Positions 22,224-33,632 of a stretch of DNA of 64,000 bases are shown piece by piece. This DNA is from Dermatemys mawii. Taxonomy: Eukaryota; Chordata; Testudines; Dermatemydidae. The stretch is taken from contig ML677341.1 of assembly GCA_007922305.1 (NCBI GenBank), positions 70,326,911 to 70,390,910 of the forward strand, written 5' to 3'. Within the stretch, counting starts at the first letter, position 1, and the number at the start of each line of letters is the position of its first letter. The position numbers were made by a program, and so were the translations under genes. Below the pieces are notes generated by a model, which saw only the letters and a program-made list of their open reading frames with translations, searched no databases and was not told where the DNA came from.

Positions 22224-22523
22224 CAGTAGACTCTCAGTTATCCAGGATTGGGTTAACCAGGTTGTGGATTAACCAGGATGTCAAAAAAAAATATGTGTAA
22301 CTCATAGGGCCGGCTCTAGCTTTGTTGCCGCCTCAAACACACACAAAAAACAAAAACCCACCAGGGCGCAGGGCAGCCAGTGAACCAACACCCCCTCCCC
22401 CCAGCACAGGATGGCTGGTGAACCAACACTGCCCCACCATTTCCTATGGATGGTGATTATCTGGGATTTTATTAACCAGGATTCATTTTTTCCCTATCAT
22501 CCTGGATAGTCGAGAGTCTACTG
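22224..22523. mobile_element. Tigger/pogo-like MITE, TA target duplication
   Basis: The ends are CAGTAGACTCTCAGTTATCC and, reverse complemented, CAGTAGACTCTCGACTATCC, flanked by TA (22222-22223 and 22524-22525), as in Tc1/mariner-superfamily Tigger elements. The interior also shares 'TTAACCAGGAT' near both ends. A GC-rich piece at about 22306-22430 (starting AGGGCCGGCTCTAG) looks like a second repeat inserted into it. Confidence 0.8.
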
Positions 22524-22718
22524 TAAGTGAAAAACACAAAGGAAAACTAATGGCTGCTTTGGGCCAAGTGGAGAGTCCCTATGGAATTCCAGAGCATAGA
22601 GGGGCTGCTAAAGAACTTAAAACAGACTCCTATGCAGCAAGGAGCTTCACTGGCAGTGCCCATGTGCTGTCAGACCAATCTCAGGATTGCTTTGGGACTG
22701 TTAGCAATGTGTCCAGAG

Positions 22719-22980
22719 CAGTGGTAGGCAACCTGTGGCCTGCTGGCCGCGGGAAGCCCATCAGGGTAATCTGATTGCAGGCTGTGGGATATTTTGCTGA
22801 CATTGACTGTCTGCAGGCACCACCCTCCGCAGCTCCAAATGGCCACGGTTCGCCATTCCCGGCCAATAGGAGCTGTGTGGGGGCTACATCTGAGAACAGT
22901 CAACGTCTACAAAATGTCTCGCAGCCTACAATCGGATTACACTGATGGGCTGTGTGCGGCCCACGGGTTGCCCACCACTG
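22719..22980. mobile_element. hAT MITE ('CAGTGGTRGGCAACC' family)
   Basis: The 262-bp element has terminal inverted repeats CAGTGGTAGGCAACCTGTGG and (reverse complement of the right end) CAGTGGTGGGCAACCCGTGG. The 8-bp flanks GTCCAGAG (22711-22718) and GTCTAGTG (22981-22988) agree at six positions. The interior has no transposase and also contains an approximate internal duplication (CAGCCT/GGATTAC..GATGGGC versus CAGGGTAATC...). Confidence 0.8.
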
Positions 22981-23406
22981 GTCTAGTGAATATTTAGGTC
23001 CTGGATCTGCTGGAACGTGCCAGTCGCTCACTAGTGAAAGGTGAGTCATAGTAAGAGTGACCCCAAATGATGCTGTTAAGACTTAAGATGTTAATTAGGA
23101 CTACACTGTATTGGTCTTGCCTAGATTGCCAACCCTCCAGAATTGGCCTGGAGTCTCCCAGAATCAGCATCGATCTCCTGGAGACTATTGAAAGAAATCC
23201 AGGAGATTTTACTGGGATATTTTAAGAAAATGACATTACATCATGTTGGGGAAAAAATATCTCCCAGAATAGCTTCAGTCAGCATTGGCATCCCTAGTTT
23301 TGCATCCTACTGTGTAGTGTCTTTGCTGAGAGGGGACATCTGTATTGTTTTGTGTCTGTTTCAGTTAGGACCAACCTCTTCCCCCAAAGGATCTTTGAGA
23401 GGCTAA

Positions 23407-23659
23407 GGCCAGGTCTATACTATAAACTTACATCAGCATAACTACATTGATCAGGGGTGTGAAAAATCCACTCCCCACCAGCCTAACCACCAGTGTAGAC
23501 AGCGCTGTGGCAGCAGAAGGGCTTCTTCTGTTGTCATAGCTACCACATCTGGTGGAAGTGGATTAACTACACCAAGAGAAGCTCTCCCATTGGCATAGCA
23601 ATGTCTTCACTGTAGTGCTGCAGTGGCACAGCTGCACCATTGTAAGTACAAACCTGCCC
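23407..23659. mobile_element. PIF/Harbinger-like MITE, TAA duplication
   Basis: The element begins GGCCAGGTCTATA and ends TACAAACCTGCCC, imperfect inverted repeats, with TAA on each side (23404-23406 and 23660-23662), the 3-bp target of Harbinger elements. The interior has short inverted segments (AGGGGTGTGAAAAATCCAC and its neighbourhood). No coding. Confidence 0.7.
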
Positions 23660-24448
23660 TAATTGTCTCCCAGGACAGAGACAACCTGGAGAGCTGGTTT
23701 GTGTTTTCTTTTGTTTTGCTGTGCCTGTCTTCTACTGTCACTGAAAGGAGTGATGATGTCAGACTAGTGGGGGATAGCAGCATCCTTTTAGAATTCCCTA
23801 TCCACAAGAGGGGCAAAGCTGGGAGAGCAGGAGCAAGGGGGCTGGCGGGAGTCACTTAGTGCAGCTGGAAATGAAGGCCAAAGAGAATGTTGCCTGAGTA
23901 AGGGGTGAATAAATTCTGCTAAAAGGAACAGCTTTAAATATTGCCCTATATCTAACTTTCCCCACATTAAGAGATAAATCAGTAATAATGAGGTGCAAGA
24001 TACTTTTTCAGTGAGGATCCTCTTGCTAAAAGTGGGAAGGTACACAAGTATCTAGCAAGCAGTTTTATTTGCAAGTGAACTTGGAAAAAGGATTAAGTGC
24101 AATTTTATTCCTGCTTTGCTGAATTGCTGCCATCTACTATCAAAATCCTAGAAAATTTTCTGGTGTTATCTTTGGAACAATATTGTTTACAGATTTCAAA
24201 CACTTGTTTCTGGGAGTAACTAACTGGGGAGTTTGTTAAATTTTATGGATGTAGAATTTAGAAGCCTTTTTCTTACAGTGATCTGTTTTCCTCATTAAGA
24301 GCTGCTGATTTCCCAACTGATTTCCTGATTTAAGTGTCTGGCACTTAACTTCACTGATGTTACTAGAAATAATTTTATGAAAAATGTGGTCTGAAGTTTG
24401 ACCTTGCCTAACTGTATTGTACATAAAAATTGTTCATCTCTTTTTTAG

Positions 24449-24589
24449 GAAGAAATACGCCCGCAGTTTGAAGCAAAGTACTCCAAGAAAGAACGGATGA
24501 ATCCCATATCTGGAAAACCAGAGCCTTATCAAGCATTTGCAGATAAATGCAGCAGACTTATTGTTTCTGCATCTGGAATATTTTTTATG
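24449..24589 (+). CDS. ANO4: ANO4 exon: cytoplasmic TM2-TM3 loop
   Basis: Acceptor TCTTTTTTAG, donor GTTTGA. 47 full codons in phase 0: [28 protein letters not shown] and on to [11 protein letters not shown]. The R-P-x-F-E-A-K and N-P-x-S/T-G-x-P-E-P motifs are anoctamin family signatures. The last residues enter TM3. The donor (ATG|GTTTGA) is weak like the one of the preceding exon, and a CR1 tail starts about 90 bases downstream. Confidence 0.95.
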
Positions 24590-24676
24590 GTTTGAGAATA
24601 TTAATTTCCTTTCCAGTTACAAGAAGGAAAAGTTTAGTTTAAAAATGTCAAACAGTAGTAATTTTGGAAAACAGAT

Positions 24677-24951
24677 AATTGACAGAACAGGGAGTAATGG
24701 TCTCAAATTGCAGTGGGGAATGTTTAGGTTGGATATTAGGAAAAACTTTGTCACTAGGAGGGTGGTGAAGGGTGGAATGGGTTACCTAGGGAGGTGGTGG
24801 AATCTCCTTCCTTAGAGGTTTTTAAAGTCAGGCTTGACAAAGCCCTGGCTGGGATAATTTAGTTGGGGATTGGTCCTGCTTTGAGCAGGGGGTTGGACTA
24901 GATGACCTCCTGAGGTCTCTTCCAACCCTGATATTCTATGATTCTATGATA
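24677..24951 (+). mobile_element. CR1 LINE 3' end fragment
   Basis: The last 275 bases of a CR1 of the same subfamily as the copy at 59825-61504: GTAATGGTCTCAAATTGCAG, GTTGGACTAGATGACCTCCT, and the terminal ATTCTATGATTCTATGAT octamer-type repeat. 5' truncated, with only a remnant of the C-terminal coding region. Confidence 0.9.
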
Positions 24952-26509
24952 ATTTGGTTAGCCTGAATGCAGAGGATGGAATTCTAGTTTATACTCTGTT
25001 TTAAAGATTGTACTGTCTGTTACAGCCAAGGTTGAGAGCCCTCCCCCCACCTCCAATTCTGCTTGTGGATGGTTCCCAGTCTGCTGTTCTGAACACAAGT
25101 GTTGAATCCCATGTGCTTTTAACCAGCTGGGGTCAAGAGTCAAGACGCTGTTTCTACTTTTGGCTTCTCAGGCACACTTCTTGGGCGCAGACTCCCTGAC
25201 TGGTCCCCTTCCACATCCAGCTGCCCTTAGCCCTGAAACCACTGCTGTCCCTCAGCAGCAGCTTATGCATGCCCCACTTCCACCCACCCCAAATTGCACC
25301 TCATGAACACCTCAGTTTATCATTTTACTCTTTGGGGATACAGAGCAGATAAAGTAAGGAACACCAACTTTGCAAAGGAACTTCTGGAATAGGCATACTT
25401 TACTTTTAGCAGAGGAGAGTACAGATCTAGGCAAAACAACAAACACCTGAACACAACTCCTCTCCTCCCCTCACCCCCAAATCTTCATCACTTTTGAGAG
25501 CCCTTTGGTCTCTGTCCATAGGGGAAGGCCTCTGTTTCCCTTTCTCCAGATGTGTGCATCTTCTCATTCTAGTATTGGAATAATTCCCCTTTCTAAAGAG
25601 TATTTCATTTTCAAAAGCAATTTCTAGTGCTTTTCTGTTTCTGTTCTTCCACTTGGATTTTCCATGCTCCAATCATGTGTGGCATTGCTGGCAGACTTGT
25701 TAAAAATCAGTGGCTCTGCCAATAGCAACGAGGATAGAACTATTCAGTGTTGAGGCCCCTTGGTGTTCCTGTTTTAGTTTCCCAGACACGCGCTGTTCCT
25801 GCCACAACATTGAGGTTCTGAACCACAATGAAGCTTACAATCATAAATGCTATTCAGAAAACAAAAGGGAATTCATCAGCTGACACACACACACCGTCAC
25901 ACAATCTTTCAGTAAAAAATACCCATGTTTTAAAAACATAAAAGAGGATTTGTTTTAATTCATGCTAATCAGCATTGTTAATCTGGAGTAGCTCCACAGA
26001 TTTCAGTAGAGTTGTTATGGATTTACACTATTAGAACTGGGATCAGAATCTGTGTGGTAGCCAGCTAGCCTACAACCATGGACAGATGCAGAGAACTGGC
26101 TTAGAATGAAAATGTGGACTCATTCACAATGATTTAGTTACTGCCTTATAATAAATACAAACAGGGAAAATCTCAAAGTCCTCACCCAAATTTTGCTTGA
26201 TCCTTATTCGTGAAGCATCCCACAACTTCTGTAAGAGTTCTGTTGCAGAAAAACTGAGGTTCAAATCCCTGAAATCAAAGGGAGTTTTCCTGGGTGACAA
26301 CTTGAAAATCACATCCATTGGCTCTCATACAGTAACTAGTTCAAATTTACCTTCTGAAGTACAAGTTTTTCCAGGGTTTTTTTTTCATGGAATTGGCTTG
26401 TATAAGAATTTACTAAGGTTGCCCACTGAAAAATGTCATGAACAAGGCCTGTTCTGCTGAGGTGATTATTTAATGTGATGATGTGATTGGTACTCAGTAG
26501 GATAACAAT

Positions 26510-26760
26510 TCATTTTTATTATTATTAATTATACTTGGCACTTATATGAGACTTTACAAACTAACTTCTTTATGAACTTCAAAGTTCATGACCGATACTA
26601 ATTAATCTGTTCAATGTAACTAAGTATCAGTGTCACTATTTTTTAGGTGGGGAAATTAAAGCAGGGAAGTTCAATGATTTGTGCAAGACCATCGGTCAGT
26701 GTAGGAACTGAGTCTCTGGTCCTCCCCAGACCCTGTGCTCATACCATTCTCACTACTTCA
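26510..26760 (-). mobile_element. MIR-like SINE remnant (reverse)
   Basis: TTATTATTATTAATTATAC, a 'cacttatat..' stretch, GTGGGGAAATTAAAGCAGGG and TTTGTGCAAGACCAT follow the order seen in reversed MIR/CORE-type SINEs (microsatellite tail, 'gtttccccatct' complement, 'gtcacacag' area). Degenerate; called on pattern only. Confidence 0.45.
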
Positions 26761-27067
26761 TTACATAACAAAGTAAAAAAGTATGTAATTAGGACTTGGC
26801 AAATGATTAGGGTAGAAATCAGAACCAGGTCTACTCACGTTTGCTGAACCTAACCTTTGAGTTCAAAGCCTTTTAGGTGTTGGCATCATGAAAAAGATGT
26901 TGTTGGCATCATGAAATTGTGGTGTTAGGCAAACCCTCCCTCTGAGATTGGAACATGGGAAGCAGAGAGCAACAAGCATCTTCATGTGCCTGGCCATATG
27001 CTCCTATACCGATTGCATGGATAGGGTTTGGGATTCATTAAAATATTGTGTTCATTCAGCAGCCAAA

Positions 27068-27168
27068 CAGGGGTGCTGGAACAATTTTTATAGTTGGGGT
27101 CCTGAAGGTGGCAACCACATGTTTGGATTGTTACTATTACTTCAAGCCAGCTAGTTCCAGCACCTATG
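27068..27168. mobile_element. hAT MITE, family 'GTGCTGGAAC', copy 2
   Basis: The 101-bp element begins CAGGGGTGCTGGAACAAT and ends CTAGTTCCAGCACCTATG. It is flanked by a perfect 8-bp duplication CAGCCAAA (27060-27067 and 27169-27176). Same family as 12267-12403 and 50096-50231; shorter by internal deletion. Confidence 0.9.
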
Positions 27169-28195
27169 CAGCCAAAGCCAAATTTCTCCAAACTGGCCCA
27201 ACTGTATTTATAGGAAGCACTTGGGCTATAAATTATGACTGTTCCTGGCTCTTGCATAGTGGGCTGTTGGCGTGGACATAATGGTACTTACTTTATAAAG
27301 TGCTTTAAGTTCAGTGGAAAAAAGTGCAATGTAAGCACTGGGTATTCTGATATTCACCAAAACTGTGAAGAATGTATTGTACATTGACTTTCTATTTTCT
27401 CTATCAGCTTCAATAGCAGAAAATCACCTCTACTTTTCTAACAAAGGCAATGTCTTAAATCTTTTATGATTCACACACTTGAAAACTTCTTATAACATGC
27501 TCCAATGTCAAACTCAAGCTTTCAGCATTTATAAATGATTATCACTGTGATAGCTAAACTCTGTATGTAAACTGATTAAAAAACAAGACAAAATAGGAAG
27601 CCTGTCTCAGGCTAAGTGAGTTCATCATATGTTTTCAATTTTGTGATGTGGTTGGATTACTTTGAGCTGATAGAGGAACATAAATAAACATTCACACAAA
27701 TGCCCAGAGTGAACCATTATAAAGTCTTTTAATCTGGAAAAGTATTTAAATTGTTCAAAATTTCAGAACAAATTCTCATAGTTAATTAGACTTAACATTC
27801 AAATTTGGACCCTTATTTAAGAAAGCACTTAAGGCCTTCCTTATTAGAGATGTTTCCCTGAATTGTGGAGTTAAGAGTTTCTCTCCATAGTATCAACTAT
27901 TTATTTATTTCTTAGTTTTACAAGTTTACACTTGTGAAAAGTGCTGAGGAAAGTGTAGCAAGTTGAGTGTTAGGTCCAAGGTTAGAACCCACATATTTTG
28001 GTTTTGGAACTTGTGCCTAACCCAAATGGATATAAGACCTCCCACCTAAACCAATGAATTAGTTTGTGCCTTAGTCACCCATTTGGATATGGTGGATAAT
28101 GAAATGCCTTGCACTTACATACTATTTTTACATATGTAGATCTTAAAGCACTTTATCAAGTTAGATAGGCATTATTAACCTGGATTTGTAGTTGG

Positions 28196-28330
28196 ATTTA
28201 AGGCTTGTCTACATGGGAAAGTTATTGCACAGTAAACTAAGGTGTGAATTTACTGCACACATTAGCTCTTCTGCACTAACTTCCCCTGTTGACATTCTCA
28301 CTGCACACTAAAAGTGTCCTCAGCAGTTTA
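28196..28330. repeat. Possible DNA-transposon MITE end ('GGCTTGTCTACA')
   Basis: GGCTTGTCTACATGGGAAAG directly follows a TTTA-type site and is like the terminal segment GGACTTGTCTACAC of the Harbinger-type MITE at 35139. The matching right end was not identified, so borders are open. Confidence 0.4.
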
Positions 28331-29364
28331 ACTTAATATACTTTAAAGTGCTTGGTTTTGCTTCATTGAAGATTGTGGCAAAAACATCCACTAGTATTAA
28401 TGGAACTAGGACTGGGCCATAATTCCCAGTGATATCAGTGTTAGCAGGTTTGGGCCCAAAGCTATCCACATAAAAATTATCAATAAGTTTTCTTAATTAC
28501 AACTTATTTTCTCCAGATATTGCTGATATAGGTTTTCAAGTAGTTTTTATTCTCTGGAAGTCTGAAAGAAGAAGGAAAGTTATAAAGGCTAACCGAGCAC
28601 TTCATAGTGGAGGCGGGCTGTCACCACCTTTTCATAATAGATTAGACACAACAGTATCTTTAAATTTAGGATCTTTCTACCTGGAAAAGATCTTATTTTC
28701 AGAATGGAACACTTGCAGTAACAAAACAACAACAACAAAAAATACACAAGAACCCTGTTTGCTGCCCCTTTTCTGAGCCAGGTTGCACTAATTCCCATCC
28801 AAAATGTTTTTTAGGGTTTGTGTCACCACCTGTTTCCCGCCTTCTTCACTATTGATAATCAGTGCAAATTCATTTGTACACATGGTGAAGTATGTATATA
28901 ACCTTTTTGAGCTAAGAGGGATCTTTTAAACTTCATCTAATACTAACTTCAAATGCTAAACAATCAAATATCTCACAATCTAAAGCCAGCCTAAATTTAT
29001 CTATCTTCCAGTTTGCCTTTTTCTCTTTTTTAAACAGAGTACTTATGCTTTACCTTAGTGAAAAGTCCTTGAAATTGTCATTTGGGATGATGACACTTTT
29101 GCCAAAGTCAAAGATCACTTGAAAAATCATGAGGTTTAGATATAAGTCAGAACTTCGAAGCCTGGATATTCAAGGACTATTTGGCTTTGGCAAAACAAAT
29201 TCTGGACTGTATTATTTTAGCCTCCCTCCCCGTACCTTGCTAATTTTAGAAACAAGCAAAGAATTATTTTCAAAATTGACTTTTTGTTGTTGTTGTTTGA
29301 ATAGCACAGGCTTTGACTGGGTTAGAAATACATGGATTTTTTACAATGAAATATCCTTGAAAAA

Positions 29365-29457
29365 CAGAAGCAACAAAGAGTCCTGTGGCACCTTAAAGAC
29401 TAACAAAAGCATAAGCTTTTGTGGGCTAATACCCACTTCGTTGGATGCATGCCGTGG
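29365..29457 (+). mobile_element. Penelope-like element tail fragment
   Basis: CAAAGAGTCCTGTGGCACC, TTAAAGACTAAC, GCTTTTGTGGGCTAATACCC and TTCGTTGGATGCATGC match 53231-53330 of the larger Penelope-like element closely. Only the terminal 95 bases are present. A short perfect palindrome follows directly (29466-29497). Confidence 0.85.
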
Positions 29458-29465
29458 AAATGGAC

Positions 29466-29497
29466 TTATATTTTAAGACATTTGTCTTAAAATATAA
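29466..29497. repeat. Short perfect palindrome, 15-bp arms
   Basis: TTATATTTTAAGACA and its exact reverse complement are separated by TT. It abuts the PLE tail at its outer end and may mark the insertion junction. Confidence 0.85.
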
Positions 29498-29804
29498 TTT
29501 GGCTAGATTCCCAGTGAGTGGTATCTCCTTAACATCAAAAGAAAGCCTGTGCAGTCAATTTAAAATCCAGAAATAAAATAATATCAGTGTTGTGCTGACT
29601 CAGAAATAGCTGTATGGTTAATTTTTCTAAAGTAAAGTATTAGTAAGATATACTGGGTAATTTGAGGGAAGATGGTAGGGACAGGGGCTGGGTGGGAATA
29701 TTTAGGTGATTTTTTTATATATATGTATTGGATGACATGAAGATCTTTCAGATATGCTGTAGTATTTAGTTGAGCCAAGCTAGATTTCTCGATTAGTTTT
29801 GCAT

Positions 29805-31472
29805 CAGAAGTAGGAAGTTTTCCAAACAATCAGTGGGATCACTGGATGATAGAGGTGCTAAAAGAACACTCAAGGAAGACAGGGCCATTGCAGAGAAGCT
29901 ATATGACTTTTTTTGCATTGGTCTTCACTGCAAAGGATATTAGGGAGATTCCCAAACCTGAGCCATTCTTTTCATGTGACAAATCTGAGGAATAGTCCAG
30001 ATTGAGGCATCGATAGAGGAGGTTTTGGAACACATTGATAAACAGTAACAAGTCATTAGGCCCAGATGGCATTCAGCCATGAATTCAGAGGAAACTCAAA
30101 TATGAAATTGTGGAACTACTAACTGGTATGTAACCAAGCACTTAAATCAGTTTCTCTACCAGATGACTGCCAAATTGGTTGAAACTATAGTAAAGAACAG
30201 CTTTATCAGACACATAGAAGAACATGGTATGTTGAAGAGCCAACACACCTTTTGCAAAAGTAAATGATGCCTCACCAATCTATTAGAATTGTTTGAGGGG
30301 GTCAACCAACATATGGACAAGGGTGATGCAGTGGATATAGTGTACCTGGACTTTCAGAAAACCTTTGACAAGGTCCCATACCAAAGGCTCTTAAGCAAAG
30401 TAAGCAGTCATGGGATATGAGAGAGGGAAGGAATAAATGATTAGCTTTCAGAATGGAGAGAGGTAAATAGCAGGGTCCCCTAGGGATCTATATTGGGACC
30501 AGTGCTGTTCCATATCTTCATAAATGATCTGAAAAAGGAGGTAAACAGTGAGATGGCAAAGTTTGCAGATGATACAAAATTACTCAAGATAAGTAAGTCC
30601 AAAGTAGACTGTGAAGAGTTACAAAGGGATCTCACAAAGCTTGGGTGATTGGGCAACAAAATGGCAGATGAAATTCAATGTTGATAAATGCAAACTACTT
30701 GACACTAGAAAACATTATCCCAACTATATATACAAAATGGTGGGGAGTCTAAATTAGTTGTCACCACTCAACAAAGAGATCTTGGAGTCATTATGGATAA
30801 TTCTCTGAAAACATCCAATCAGTATGCAGCAGCAGTCAAAAAAGCTAACAGAATGTTAGGAACCATTAGGAAAGGGATAGATAATAAGGCAAAAAATATC
30901 ATAATGCCATTATATAAATCCATGATAAATATAAATCCACACCTTGAATACTCTGTGCAATTCTGGTCATCATGTCTCAAAAAAGAAATATTAGAATTGG
31001 AAAAGGTACAGAGAAGGGCAACAAAAATGATTGAGGATATGGAACAGTTTCCATATGAGAAGAGATTAAAAAGGCTGGGAGCGTTCAGGTTGGAAAAGAG
31101 ATGACTAATGGGGGATGTAATAGAAGACTGTAAAATCATGAATGATGTGGAGATAGTGAATAAGGAAGTGTTATTTACAACTTTATATAACATAAGAACC
31201 AGAGATTCACCTGATGAAATTAATAGGCAGCAAGTTTAAAACAAACAGAAAGAAGTACTTCTTCACACAAAGCACAGTCAATGTGTGGAACTCTTTGCCA
31301 GGGGATGTTGTAAAGGCCAGAACTGGAACTGGGTGACAGGGAATGGCCCACTCAGTAATTGCTTCGTTCTGTGCCTTCCCTTTGAAGCATCTGGCATTGG
31401 CCATTGTCCAAAGACAGGGTACTGGGCTAGATGAACCATTCCTCTGACCTAGTCTGGCTATTCTAACAGTTT
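29805..31472 (+). mobile_element. 5'-truncated, decayed CR1 LINE
   Basis: Collinear with 18860-20745 of the larger CR1: 'gcatcagaagtaggaag', the linker before the reverse transcriptase, Y-L-D-F-Q-K (about 30340), the F-A-D-D region (about 30565) and a 104-codon open segment at 30793-31104 with V-K-K-A-N-R-M-L-G and R-R-A-T-K-M-I. The end, GGGCTAGATGAACC...CTGACCTAGTCTGGC, is the same tail type. Several internal deletions and stops make it inactive. Confidence 0.9.
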
Positions 31473-33467
31473 TATTGCGCCTAATAATGAAACTGACAAG
31501 GTAAAAAGATGAGGAGCAGCATGAAACTTGACTGCTAGTTTCTATCTTAAAAAAAAACAAAAAAAACCAACACCTGTATGTTGGTGAATAAAATGAGGAA
31601 ATCAGATATTTAAATCCTATTCCTAATACTCTGATTATGGAATTCAGCGTATAAGCCTTTACCATACTTGAGTAATTGGTAACTGATCGAACCATAGAGG
31701 GTTATTCTAGAAGAAGCCAAAACAGCTTTAAAATGACTCGTATTGTTAAATTCCTGAATCTGTGAACATGAGACCAATTTTTTCATATTTGTTGTTATGT
31801 GGTTACAGTCTTCCCTGAAAGACACTTACAAATCCTGAACTTAACACTGGGAGCCCTAAGCCAGAAATGATCCTTTGTAACTGTGACATTCGTAGGCCTA
31901 TCAGAACCTTTGTGGCTTAGAGTTAGCAGACTATAAGAGTTTCCGCTCAAATTTTTAAAATGAGTAGAGACAATTTTAATCACTTTTTAACCATTAGAAT
32001 AATTTGTCTCAGTTGTTTTACTGTCAAACTAATGATTTTCTCTCTCGAATATTTATGACTGACCAAACACTTCTTTAAACATTAAAGCCAAAATACCGAG
32101 CCCACAAGGAAAGATGTTGGAAAGTCCATCCCTGTCCCCTAAACCCAGGACTGTCCAGCCTCAAGCTAGTGCCTAGTGTAAATTACAGCAGCCTTGGGAC
32201 TGCTGTGTTTTATTCTGGCTTCTCATTCATTCCAGCAGGTAGGGACCATATAGGCATAGGGTTAATCGCAGGCAGGTCAAGAGAAAGGGTGGGAATAGAA
32301 GTTTCTAAAGCCACTCTATACCACCTAGGAATCCCCTGCTCCACAGGAAATCATCCTCTAGCTCACTAATAAGGTAACTTTGTGGCTGCTATATGCTTCC
32401 AGAGTGGCAAAGAGTAGCTTTAATGGTCCTATATGTTCACACACTCTTTAACCTTCTCTGTGTCATGTGTGTCTACATATGGATTATGCCAACCCAACCT
32501 CTGTTAAATCAATTCTGTAAATAAAAGAATGTGAAACTGGCTTGAAATTCTGGGGTAGGGGGAGGTGTTGATTGTTTTTTTCCTAACTGACTATGACTAT
32601 GTATCACATTTTTGTCAGTTTTTAAGTATGCATTCAGGTTGTAGTAATACATGTGGACACATCAAACCTGACTGGTTTCTATTCAAAAAATTTAATTACA
32701 TAGTAACATAGCTAAGATACAATATATAATGTAGACTGGATAAGTTGAGGCACCATGCTAATAAAATGTTTGAATGCTAGGTGACTGACTCAAATGGGAC
32801 GCAAGCTGATCATGACAGTTTAATGCCCAACTGTTCTGTATGATCTGTCACAACTGACTTAGTGACCTCAGCTCAACTGCAAAATTTTCTACATCAGACA
32901 CCTTTTCTAAGTATTATCAAAGATGCCAAGGATGAAATTATCAAAGAGATTGAATTTACCATCCCTAGATATAATCCTTCCAAAGTAGTACAGTGAAGCA
33001 GCTTATTAAGGTAGTATGACAGAACTCTCTCTCTTGCTTCCTATGCAGGTGAGGGGCAGCACAAAAGCCTATGTACCACTTAAATATTCAAAGTATGACT
33101 TATGTGGTTCATAAGCCATGTGCTGACCCTCTTTAGAGTGGTGAATTTTACTCAGTGTAAGGCGAAGCTTTGATTTCCAGAGCTGGCAATCAAGCACCAT
33201 TCACTAACTCAGGAAAACAAAAAACAGTTGTGTTTTTCAAGAGAATGATTAAATGTAGATATAATTTTAATCAGATATCAAGTGTGTTTCATATTATAGG
33301 AAATGGAGAGAAAATTAGATATTAATCCAGATGAAACCCCTCTCAGGGAAAAAATGATGTATGTTTCTGGATTTGTTTTTTTACGATAGGTTTATTTTTG
33401 AGAATTTCAGGAAGAAATCAATTCCAAGTGTGAGGAATTTCAGGCTTTTCTGTTTTCCCCCCTTTAG

Positions 33468-33632
33468 ATCTGTGTGGTGATTGCTGCTGTTTTTGGCATT
33501 GTTATTTACCGTGTTGTGACTGTCAGCACTTTTGCTGCCTTTAAGTGGGCTTTAATCAGGAATAACTCTCAGGTTGCAACTACAGGGACTGCAGTGTGCA
33601 TCAACTTTTGCATCATCATGCTACTGAATGTG
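33468..33632 (+). CDS. ANO4: ANO4 exon: TM3 and TM4
   Basis: Acceptor TTTTCCCCCCTTTAG (strong), donor GTAAGT. 55 full codons. I-C-V-V-I-A-A-V-F-G-I-V-I-Y-R-V-V-T-V forms TM3; a short extracellular turn S-T-F-A-A-F-K-W-A-L-I-R-N-N-S-Q follows; then V-A-T-T-G-T-A-V-C-I-N-F-C-I-I-M-L-L-N-V forms TM4. TM4 lines the lipid/ion groove in TMEM16 scramblases. N-N-S is a potential N-glycosylation sequon in the loop. It is in frame with both neighbours. Confidence 0.95.

Larger units (their letters stand above)
16198..24448 (+). other. ANO4: ANO4 intron, transposon-rich
   Basis: About 8.25 kb. More than half is one CR1 LINE (16262-20757). A PLE tail, a SINE, a Tigger-like MITE, an hAT MITE and a Harbinger-type MITE follow. 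20925-21245, 21450-22220 and 23665-24448 show no recognisable feature beyond unique-looking intron. 23127-23215 resembles a short dispersed repeat starting TTGCCAACCCTCCAG. Confidence 0.85.
24590..33467 (+). other. ANO4: ANO4 intron
   Basis: 8.9 kb, donor GTTTGA, acceptor CCCCCCTTTAG. Features: CR1 tail (24677), MIR-like piece (26510-26760), hAT MITE (27068), possible MITE (28196-28330), PLE tail (29365) and truncated CR1 (29805-31472). 24960-26500, 27180-28090, 28340-29360 and 31480-33467 show no gene-like feature. Confidence 0.85.
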
